The position numbers were made by a program, and so were the translations under genes. Below the pieces are notes generated by a model. The model was given only the letters and a program-made list of their open reading frames with translations. It made no database searches and was not told where the DNA came from. DNA of 12,846 nucleotides from an uncultured Planctomycetales bacterium (lineage in GTDB: Bacteria > Planctomycetota > Planctomycetia > Isosphaerales > Isosphaeraceae), in NCBI GenBank assembly GCA_937907525.1, contig CALCIB010000314.1:1-12846 (forward strand), read 5' to 3'. This document shows positions 1-5,040 of this stretch, in pieces; positions within the stretch are counted from its first letter, which is position 1, and the number at the start of each line of letters is the position of its first letter.

Positions 1-39
1 CGGCCCTTCGGGCCACCTTCTCCCTCAAGGGGAGAAGGC
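1..39. repeat. Dispersed double-hairpin repeat at left edge
   Basis: Two adjacent hairpins are seen. The first is GGCCC (2-6), loop TTC, GGGCC (10-14). The second is CCTTCTCCC (16-24), loop 25-29, GGGAGAAGG (30-38), a perfect 9-bp stem. Read on the minus strand this gives a CTCCCCTTGAGGGAGAAGG-type sequence followed by a GGCCCGAAGGGCC hairpin, a kind of repeat I recall as scattered in many copies in planctomycete and some proteobacterial genomes. The multicopy nature is recall and not shown by this window. The repeat may extend beyond the left edge. Confidence 0.5.
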
Positions 40-158
40 GATGATCGCCGCGGCTTCTGAAAGAACGTCGGGTCGTCGGCACGCCGAAAGCGGGGACGAA
101 ACAGGTCGACGGCGCGCCCGACCGCGACGGCTTCGGCGAGGTCGTCTCGGCTCGTCAT
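1..158 (-). CDS. Possible partial ORF (5' end), unknown product
   Basis: An ATG at 158 is preceded by a strong Shine-Dalgarno (GGAGGGGG just upstream on the minus strand). The frame stays open for 52 codons to the left edge, so the 3' end is missing. The first ~35 codons (MTSRDDLAEAVAVGRAVDLF and on) have high G/C at third positions and look like protein. The last ~15 codons read through the dispersed hairpin repeat and give a low-quality SPSPLEGEGGPKGR stretch, a reading typical of that repeat and not of a conserved domain. I recognise no family. It could be a genuine short gene whose tail is overrun by the repeat, or a chance frame. The ribosome binding site is the main argument for it. Confidence 0.35.
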   Translation of the reverse strand, partial: MTSRDDLAEAVAVGRAVDLFRPRFRRADDPTFFQKPRRSSPSPLEGEGGPKG

Positions 159-315
159 CGCCCCCTCCGGATCGGTTCGGTCGGCCACGGCGGGACGGAC
201 GATCCATCCCTTCCCAGCCATGATCCGCGGGGATCGGCGGGGGATTTCAGGAAAATCGCCGCGGCGGCGGGTTTTCCTCGCGTATGATCGCGGAGAGTCC
301 CCGGGAGTCGTCGCC
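159..315 (+). promoter_or_regulatory. Intergenic region with candidate -10 for the DUF2071 gene
   Basis: This stretch separates the divergent left-edge frame from the DUF2071 gene. TATGAT at 283-288 is a good -10 hexamer, which would start transcription about 20 nt before the ATG at 316. No convincing -35 lies 16-18 nt upstream, where the sequence is GC-rich. Just upstream, GGAAAA (250-255) and TTTTCC (272-277) form a 6-bp inverted repeat where a -35 would be expected, so a regulator site is conceivable. This is inference from short motifs only. Confidence 0.3.
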
Positions 316-1059
316 ATGCCGCATGAGATCGATCGCATCGCCCCCACGCTCCGCCCCGATGAGATCGTCGTCATGCGTCATCGGTGGGCGGACCTGTTGT
401 TCCTCCACTGGCCGGTCCCCATCTCGGCGCTGCGTCCGCTGGTCCCGGAGGCGCTCGAGATCGATACGTTCGAGGGCGTCGCCTACGTCGGACTGGTCCC
501 GTTCACGATGACCGGGGTCCGCTTCGCCTGGCTGCCTCCCGTGCCGGGGACGTCGCGGTTCCACGAGACGAACCTACGGACCTACGTCCACCATCGGGGC
601 CGCGATCCGGGGGTCTGGTTCTTCAGCCTCGACGCGGCGAACGCGCTGGCGGCGTGGGCGGCGCGTCGGTTCGGGGGCCTGGCGTATCACTACGCCCGGA
701 TGAGCCTGGATCGAACCGACGAGGGGATCGCCCACCGTTGCGAGCGGCTTCGACCGGGGCCGACGCCCGCGGGCTGCGACCTGGCGTATCGTCCCGAGGG
801 GACGGCGACGGCGTCGCGGCCGGGAACGCTGGAGTTCTTCCTGGCCGAGCGTTACGTCCTGTACGCGCTGCGTCGCGGCCGGCTTCTCCGGGGGCGGGTG
901 CATCACGAGCCGTATCCGCTTCAGCCGGCTCGGGTGTTCAGGCTTGAGGAATCGCTCCTGGCCGCCGCCGGCCTGGCTCGTCCGGAGGGCGTCGCGCCCC
1001 TGGCCCACTACGCGCGCGAGGTCCATGTGCGGGTCTATCCGATCAGGTCGGTCGATTGA
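316..1059 (+). CDS. DUF2071 (YqjF-like) family protein
   Basis: The 247-residue product matches the DUF2071/YqjF family as I know it. The N-terminus has the MRHRWADLLFLHWPVP segment, followed by PLVPEALEIDTFEGVAYVGL and the VPFTM/VRF stretch. The middle has the typical FHETNLRTYV and GVWFFSLDA segments. The family is widespread in soil bacteria, cytoplasmic and of unknown biochemical role; it is structurally related to acetoacetate decarboxylase-like folds, but no activity can be read from this sequence. The frame is open further upstream to 220. The ATG at 316 is preferred because conserved sequence starts right after it and a GGGAG motif lies about 8 nt before it. The length is normal for the family. 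It stands alone, ends in a strong hairpin, and faces the DUF1559 gene on the other strand. Confidence 0.85.
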   Translation: MPHEIDRIAPTLRPDEIVVMRHRWADLLFLHWPVPISALRPLVPEALEIDTFEGVAYVGLVPFTMTGVRFAWLPPVPGTSRFHETNLRTYVHHRGRDPGVWFFSLDAANALAAWAARRFGGLAYHYARMSLDRTDEGIAHRCERLRPGPTPAGCDLAYRPEGTATASRPGTLEFFLAERYVLYALRRGRLLRGRVHHEPYPLQPARVFRLEESLLAAAGLARPEGVAPLAHYAREVHVRVYPIRSVD

Positions 1060-1061
1060 CG

Positions 1062-1100
1062 CCGACGGCCCCGGCGCGAGGGTCGCGCCGGGGCCGTCGG
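1062..1100. terminator. Perfect 17-bp hairpin between convergent genes
   Basis: Positions 1062-1078 and 1084-1100 are exact reverse complements, with a 5-nt loop AGGGT (1079-1083). It starts 3 nt after the stop of the DUF2071 gene and ends 35 nt before the stop of the convergent DUF1559 gene, so it is well placed to end transcription in both directions. There is no T tract on either side, so if it terminates it does so without a classical U run or together with Rho. The symmetry is seen directly; the terminator role is inferred. Confidence 0.65.
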
Positions 1101-1135
1101 GTTGGAAGGGGACGAGGCGAGGCGAGGGAGCGGCG

Positions 1136-1946
1136 TCAGTAGGAGTCGCTGCTGACGACCTCGCCGTTGAACGAGGTGCCGAGGGCCCACCAGGTCGGCC
1201 AACTGATCGAGTTCTTGATGAACTTCACGCTGCCGTCGCAGAACAGGACGTTGACCCCGCCGGAGTGGTTGCTGTTGGCGTTCTGGTAGTGCGCGTGCTG
1301 CGCCTGGACGCAACAATCCATCCGGCAGGCGCTCCACTGGTTCGCGCCCGGCGGATACACGGTGTTGAACAGCGTGGTGCCCAGGAAGCCGAAGGCCCAA
1401 TGATGGCCGCGGTCGTTGAGGGCCGGCGTGCTGGTGGAGATGAACGCCGTCTGGCAGGTCGCGGCGTCGGTCTTCAAGAGCTGGATGGCGTTGGTGATTC
1501 GGCTGACGTCGGGCACGTTGGCGGTGCCGGCGCTACTGACGTTGCCGGTGGAGTTGCCCGGCAGCGGGCCGGAGAGACGGTTGCCCACCAGCGCCTCGGA
1601 GAAGGCGATGGTGTTGGAGGTGCCGTCGGTGATGTCGGCGGTGGTGGAGCCCCGATTGTAGCCGAAGACCCCGGTGGTGTTGATCCCCCCGTCGTTGCAG
1701 CAGTTGTACGTCGAGGTGCCGACGCTGCCGTCGTAGCTGTTGATGTTGGTCCGTCCGGCGTTGCCGTCGGACGGGCAGAGGAAGCCGGCGATCCGACTCT
1801 CGCACACCGTGCTGTTGATGAAGTAACCCGGCTGGTTGGTCTGGCCGGGGGCGAACCGGAAGCAACAGGGCGATCAAGACCGCGATGATCGCGATGACGA
1901 CCAGCAACTCGATCAGGGTGAAGCCCGCGCGCGAACGACGATTCAT
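1136..1946 (-). pseudogene. DUF1559 protein, frame-broken with internal deletion
   Basis: The gene starts at ATG 1946 (GGAG lies 8 nt upstream; an in-frame ATG at 1952 is only 2 nt from it). The N-terminus is the type IV pilin-like signal and helix RAGFTLIELLVVIAIIAVLI followed by ALLLP. The C-terminal part, in another frame from about 1855 to the TGA at 1136-1138, carries the family core FLCPSDG, GTSNTIAFSE and the closing HSGGVNVLFCDGS, which is the H-X9-DG signature. In intact relatives roughly 95-115 residues separate LLLP from FLCPSDG. Here only about 25 do, so a segment of about 70-90 residues (the NNLKQIGLALHNYH part) is gone. The two halves are offset by one base. A run of five C on the minus strand (1847-1851) could slip or hide a one-base error, but that would not restore the missing segment. 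DUF1559 proteins are surface or secretion-associated and massively duplicated in planctomycetes. The C-terminal half is unusually rich in paired cysteines. Confidence 0.8.
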
Positions 1947-1986
1947 GTGCATGACTCCGTGTGATGGACGAGCATGGACGGCGGCC

Positions 1987-2051
1987 CCCGGCCGCGCCGG
2001 GCGGAGGGCGCGTCGCGGACGACGTGAGGCGAGACCGAGGAACGCCCTCGG
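1987..2051 (-). other. Two small hairpins between lipoprotein and DUF1559 genes
   Basis: The 111-nt gap holds CCGAGG/CCTCGG (2035-2040 and 2046-2051, 5-nt loop), 6 nt after the lipoprotein stop, and CCCGGC/GCCGGG (1987-1992 and 1996-2001, 3-nt loop). Neither is followed by a T run on the minus strand. They could attenuate or process the transcript between the two genes, giving more lipoprotein message than DUF1559 message. That role is inference. Confidence 0.35.
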
Positions 2052-2057
2052 CCGGCC

Positions 2058-2261
2058 TTACTTCTTCTTGCTCTTGCCCTGGTTCTTCATGAAGTCTTCC
2101 ATGTTCTTCTGGGCCTGATCGGCGGCGGGGTTCTTCTCCGCCATTCCTTCCCGGGGCGCGGAGTCGCCGCAGCCGACGAGCGCGGAGGAGAAGACCACGG
2201 CCAGCACGCCCGTGAAAAGCCAGGCGAGCCCTCGGGCCCGGGGGAAACGGATCGGCGTCAT
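2058..2261 (-). CDS. Small lipoprotein paired with DUF1559 gene
   Basis: The product has 67 residues. A basic start (RFPRARG) is followed by a hydrophobic segment at residues 12-29 and a lipobox ALVGC with the acylated cysteine at position 31. The mature peptide is only about 37 residues, charged, and ends in KNQGKSKKK. The ATG at 2261 has GAGGA 7 nt upstream. Tiny lipoproteins of this shape (Cys-Gly, acidic stretch, then a Q-x-MEDFMK-like helix and a Lys-rich tail) are commonly found beside DUF1559 genes in planctomycetes, so a shared role at the cell envelope is likely, but no function is known. It is the first gene after the promoter at 2471-2498 and is followed by the damaged DUF1559 gene on the same strand. 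Confidence 0.75.
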   Translation of the reverse strand: MTPIRFPRARGLAWLFTGVLAVVFSSALVGCGDSAPREGMAEKNPAADQAQKNMEDFMKNQGKSKKK

Positions 2262-2702
2262 GGACGAGTCCTCGACAAGGTTGAAGCGAAACCGGTGGCG
2301 ACGGATCGACGGTCGGGCGCGCGCCGCGCGTCCACCCGCCGGCGGCGGTCAAGCCGACGCCTTCGTGAATGCGCGAACCCATGTGTTTTCCGTAAATGCC
2401 TGGATTCAGGAGCGACGGAACGCGGGCCGAATTGACGATCGCCACGTTGGCCGGGTGTCGAACGGGCCCCACTATAGCACGGTGGTTATCGGCTTCAATC
2501 GCCTGATCCCTGAATCTCCGGCGTTTTATGGCCTACTCATTTAGGACTTGAATCGGGGCACCGCGGCGGGTGTTTCGTCGGCGCGTGGATCGCCGCGTCG
2601 AGGGGTGGATTGAGGGATCGCGACGAAATATATCGAGCCGGAGAGCGAACTGACGTCCGTGGATTCCGCCCCAACGTCCCCGAACCGCGAGGAAGTCCGC
2701 CC
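2262..2702. other. Divergent intergenic region, 441 nt
   Basis: This gap separates the lipoprotein gene (-) from the SPFH gene (+). It contains the minus-strand promoter at 2471-2498 and the long minus-strand leader. For the plus strand the only candidate is a weak -10, TATATC at 2629-2634, without a good -35; GAGGAAG ending 8 nt before 2703 is the ribosome binding site of the SPFH gene. The frame continues open from 2610 to 2703, but that extension (MRDRDEIYRAGER and on) looks non-conserved. No RNA gene or repeat was recognised. Confidence 0.5.
2471..2498 (-). promoter_or_regulatory. Sigma70-like promoter for the lipoprotein-DUF1559 pair
   Basis: On the minus strand TTGAAG (2498-2493) is followed by a 16-nt spacer and TATAGT (2476-2471), close to the sigma70 consensus. 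It would start transcription near 2464, leaving a leader of about 200 nt before the lipoprotein ATG at 2261. It is one of the few AT-containing spots in the region. Confidence 0.55.
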
Positions 2703-3626
2703 ATGGACGCCGATTGGGAAAGCAAGCCGAAGCCGACCATCCAGATGCGCGAGGCGTTGATCGCGCCGGAGTCGGGGTGGAGGGCCCTGGGTTACGCGCT
2801 GGGCGCGGTGGTCCTGACGATCGTGCTGATGATCGCGGCGGGCGTGGCCGGCAACGCGGGTTGGCCGCTGGTGGCGTTCCTCGCGTTCGTGGCGGCGTTG
2901 GCCTCGGCCGCGGCGGCGGTGATCGGCGGAGCGGGGCTGTTTTCGGTGGGACCCAACGACGCCAAGGTCCTGCAACTCTTCGGCGATTACAAGGGAACCG
3001 TCCGCGAGCCCGGCCTGCGCTGGGCGAACCCCCTTTACATCAAGCGGAAGGTGTCGCTGCGGGTCCGGAACTTCGAGAGCGAGCGGCTGAAGGTCAACGA
3101 CCTGACCGGCAACCCGATCGAGATCGCCGCGGTGGTCGTCTGGCGGGTCGTCGACACCGCCGAGGCGCTCTTTCATGTCGATGATTTCACCGACTTCGTC
3201 CACGTCCAGAGCGAGGCGGCGCTTCGGAACCTGGCGTTGCACTACCCCTACGACCCCCACGTCGACGGCGAGATCGGCCTGCGGAGCCACACCGCGGAGG
3301 TCGCCGAACATCTCAAGACCGAGATCCAGGAGCGGCTGTTGCGGGCGGGGGTCGACGTCCTGGAGGCCCGGATCAGCCACCTGGCCTACGCGCCGGAGAT
3401 CGCCCACGCGATGCTCCAAAGACAACAGGCCTCGGCGGTGGTGGCGGCGCGTCGCGAGATCGTCGAGGGCGCCGTGGGGATGGTCGAGATGGCGCTCGAC
3501 CACCTGGGCCGGCAACGGATCGTCGATCTGGACAACGAGCAGAAGTCGGCGATGGTCGCCAACCTCCTGGTCGTGCTCTGCTCCGACCGCGGCGCCCAGC
3601 CGGTCGTCAACGCGGGAAAGGGGTGA
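2703..3626 (+). CDS. SPFH / band 7 / prohibitin-domain membrane protein
   Basis: The product has 307 residues. Two adjacent hydrophobic segments at about residues 27-50 and 53-80 anchor it in the membrane. They are followed by the SPFH domain from about residue 79 to 250, recognisable by GLFSVGPNDAKVLQLFGDYK, GTVREPGLRWANP, the VRNFESERLKVNDLTGNPIE strand pair and VVWRVVDTAEALFHVDD. Then comes the coiled-coil region with YAPEIAHAMLQRQQASAVVAAR. SPFH proteins oligomerise into rings or cages at membranes and shape membrane domains and protein turnover; the exact role of this subtype is unknown. The ATG at 2703 is chosen over an upstream start at 2610 because GAGGA lies 9 nt before it and the family usually starts with a short cytoplasmic tail. 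No protease or NfeD partner gene lies next to it, so it stands alone. An inverted-repeat element follows 64 nt after its stop. Confidence 0.88.
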   Translation: MDADWESKPKPTIQMREALIAPESGWRALGYALGAVVLTIVLMIAAGVAGNAGWPLVAFLAFVAALASAAAAVIGGAGLFSVGPNDAKVLQLFGDYKGTVREPGLRWANPLYIKRKVSLRVRNFESERLKVNDLTGNPIEIAAVVVWRVVDTAEALFHVDDFTDFVHVQSEAALRNLALHYPYDPHVDGEIGLRSHTAEVAEHLKTEIQERLLRAGVDVLEARISHLAYAPEIAHAMLQRQQASAVVAARREIVEGAVGMVEMALDHLGRQRIVDLDNEQKSAMVANLLVVLCSDRGAQPVVNAGKG

Positions 3627-3955
3627 GTTACGGAGGGCGCCAAAATCGAGAGCGGCCCGCTCTGTCGAAAACCCAGGACGCCGGGAAATTGGAACCACGG
3701 AAAACACGGAAAGATCCGGAGGAGACGGCTCGCGCCGATGATGGGAATCATGGATTTCAAAACGAGGATCGGACTTTTTCTTTCGGGTTCGTCCCTCGTT
3801 CCGTATTTTCCGTGTCTTCCGTGGTTCCTGGCTTTTCGATCGGGATTAGGTTCTCGACAAAGCGAGAGGGGCCCCATTCCGGCTGGCGTCGACGCGCGGT
3901 TCGTGCTACAAACGGTGGACGTCCGAACCGATGCGACGCTTTGGGGAGTCGTCCC
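3627..3955. other. Intergenic region, 329 nt, mostly repeat element
   Basis: It contains the inverted-repeat element at 3691-3828 and then a small hairpin TCTCG/CGAGA (3852-3856 and 3863-3867). Close to the Uma2 gene there is a possible extended -10, TGC followed by TACAAA (3907-3912), with no clear -35, and the ribosome binding site GGGGAG 7 nt before 3956. The open frame extending upstream of 3956 runs through the repeat and is not considered coding. Confidence 0.45.
3691..3828. repeat. Inverted-repeat element A with ACACGGAA-type arms
   Basis: The arms are 3691-3712 and 3807-3828, 22 nt each, with one mismatch (21 of 22 pair). The left arm is built of a 9-nt unit with core ACGGAAAAC and begins GGAACC. 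The 94-nt centre has a small hairpin ATGAT-GGGA-ATCAT (3738-3751), and weak pairing continues inside the arms. The base composition is less GC-rich than the genes around it. Repeats of this style are, as I recall, common between genes in planctomycete and other environmental genomes, where they are often mis-annotated as short TENTE-type proteins. It would be part of the 3' end of the SPFH transcript. No transposase gene is linked. Confidence 0.7.
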
Positions 3956-4879
3956 ATGAGCACCGCCCGTCCCGACCGCCGCGGCTCGACCGGCTACGTC
4001 GACCCCGACGAGCCCGAATACCCGTCCAGCGACGGCGAGCCGATGGCCGAAAGCACCACCCAGTTCCGCTGGATCGTCACGATCAAGGAGGGATTGGAGG
4101 CGCTCTTCGCCGACCACGACGACGTGTTCGTCGCCGGAGACCTTTTGTGGTACGCGACCAAGGACGACGTCCACGACGTGATGGCCCCCGACGCCATGGT
4201 CGTCTTCGGCCGACCCCGAGGCGATCGGCGTTCGTACCGTGAATGGTCCGAGGACGGGGTGGTGCCGCAAGTCGTCTTCGAGGTGGCGTCGCACTCCAAC
4301 ACGCCCACGGAGATGACCGAGAAAAGGCTGCGATACGACGCGCGCGGGGTCGAGGAATACTACTTCTACGATCCCGAATCCGGCGCGTTCGAGGCCTGGA
4401 TCCGGCGTCCCGACGGCCTGCGCCCGATCAAGGGGGACGGCTGGACCAGTCCGAGACTAGACGTGACCTTTCACGCGCCCCGCCGCAAGGAGGCGCTGAC
4501 GATCGTGCGCCCCGACGGCCGACGGTTCCGAACGTTCGGCGAGTTGTCGAGGGATGAGGCGGCGGCGCGTCGGATCGCGGAGGCGGAGCGTGATCGCGCC
4601 GAAAGGGAGCGTCACCGCCGTCGCCGGGCCGAGCGAACGGCGGTCGAGGAGTCCGAGCGCGCCGAGTGGTCGCGGCTGGCGCGCGAGCGGGCCGAACGCC
4701 GCGCCGAGGCCGAGTCCGCCCGCGCCGAGGCCGAGTCCGCCCGCGCCGAGGCCGAACGGTCGTCGCGTGAGGAGGCCGACGCCCGCGCCGAGGCGGAACG
4801 TTGCCGGGCCGAGGCGGAACGTCGTCGGGCCGAACTCCTGGCGGCGAAACTGCGCGCGATGGGCGTGGAGCCCGATTGA
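3956..4879 (+). CDS. Uma2-family (DUF820) protein with coiled-coil tail
   Basis: The 307-residue product has a Uma2/DUF820 domain at about residues 35-185, a PD-(D/E)XK-like restriction-endonuclease fold. The likely metal-site residues are D79 in APDAMVVFG and E109 in VVFEVASHSN; the usual EVLSPS is here EVASHS. YDARGVEEYYFYDP (about 127-140) is the typical downstream strand. The tail from about 198 to 300 is a charged Ala/Glu/Arg coiled coil containing exact heptads (ARAEAES), ending in AAKLRAMGVEPD, a closing phrase common in this family. Uma2 proteins are hugely expanded in cyanobacteria and planctomycetes; their substrate is unknown. The ATG at 3956 is preceded by GGGGAG at 7 nt. The gene is monocistronic, with an inverted-repeat element before it and a hairpin after it. 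Confidence 0.85.
   Translation: MSTARPDRRGSTGYVDPDEPEYPSSDGEPMAESTTQFRWIVTIKEGLEALFADHDDVFVAGDLLWYATKDDVHDVMAPDAMVVFGRPRGDRRSYREWSEDGVVPQVVFEVASHSNTPTEMTEKRLRYDARGVEEYYFYDPESGAFEAWIRRPDGLRPIKGDGWTSPRLDVTFHAPRRKEALTIVRPDGRRFRTFGELSRDEAAARRIAEAERDRAERERHRRRRAERTAVEESERAEWSRLARERAERRAEAESARAEAESARAEAERSSREEADARAEAERCRAEAERRRAELLAAKLRAMGVEPD
4700..4755 (+). repeat. 21-bp in-frame tandem repeat in Uma2 tail
   Basis: A 21-nt unit occurs twice exactly (4700-4720 and 4721-4741) and a third time in part (4742-4755). Because 21 nt equals seven codons, each unit adds one exact coiled-coil heptad. Shorter GCCGAGGC-type units continue to about 4840. Copy number could change by slippage without breaking the frame. 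Confidence 0.75.
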
Positions 4880-4905
4880 CCTCGTCGCGGCGTCCGGCGC
4901 CGTCG

Positions 4906-4931
4906 CCGAATTCCCTCGGTTTCGAATTCGG
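4906..4931 (+). terminator. Hairpin terminator candidate after Uma2 gene
   Basis: CCGAATTC (4906-4913) and GAATTCGG (4924-4931) are a perfect 8-bp inverted repeat with a 10-nt loop, 26 nt after the Uma2 stop. A weaker hairpin CGGCG/CGCCG (4888-4892, 4898-4902) precedes it. The following GATTTGC has only a short T run, so termination efficiency is uncertain. Confidence 0.45.
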
Positions 4932-4942
4932 GATTTGCACGC

Positions 4943-4972
4943 TTGATGATCCGCCGCCTTGACTGCTAGGAT
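4943..4972 (+). promoter_or_regulatory. Candidate promoter of the SHD1-WD40 gene
   Basis: TTGATG (4943-4948), an 18-nt spacer and TAGGAT (4967-4972) make an acceptable sigma70-like promoter, four of six matches in each box. The start would be near 4980, exactly where the leader hairpin at 4983-5032 begins, leaving a leader of about 60 nt. Confidence 0.4.
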
Positions 4973-4982
4973 CGCCGAGTCA

Positions 4983-5032
4983 CCCTCCGGGCCGCCTCCC
5001 TTCGGGGCGGCTCGGGGCGGGTCGTCGGAGGG
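4983..5032 (+). promoter_or_regulatory. Leader stem that can mask the Shine-Dalgarno
   Basis: CCCTCCG (4983-4989) is exactly complementary to CGGAGGG (5026-5032), which contains the ribosome binding site 8 nt before the ATG at 5041. An inner stem GCCGCC/GGCGGC (4991-4996 and 5006-5011) would stack inside the loop. The pairing is seen directly; a switch or thermosensor-like role is inference, and chance pairing in GC-rich DNA is a real alternative. Confidence 0.35.
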
Positions 5033-5040
5033 TCGCGACC

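Noticed and set aside
1843..1866. Programmed frameshift to join the two DUF1559 halves
   Set aside because: A CCC-C context exists in the C5 run, but a frameshift alone would still lack about 70-90 residues of the family, so deletion is the better explanation. No stimulating structure typical of programmed sites was recognised.
944..1888. Plus-strand open frame of 314 codons across the DUF1559 region
   Set aside because: It is antisense to recognisable DUF1559 motifs; the translation is a Val/Gly/Ala-rich mirror sequence with no family match.
2541..3707. Minus-strand open frame of 388 codons opposite the SPFH gene
   Set aside because: The plus strand has a clear SPFH domain; the antisense product is Asp/Arg/His-rich without motifs and without a good start.
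3623..3955. N-terminal extension of the Uma2 protein back to 3623
   Set aside because: It runs through the inverted-repeat element, has no conserved sequence, and the ATG at 3956 has a proper ribosome binding site and family-like start.
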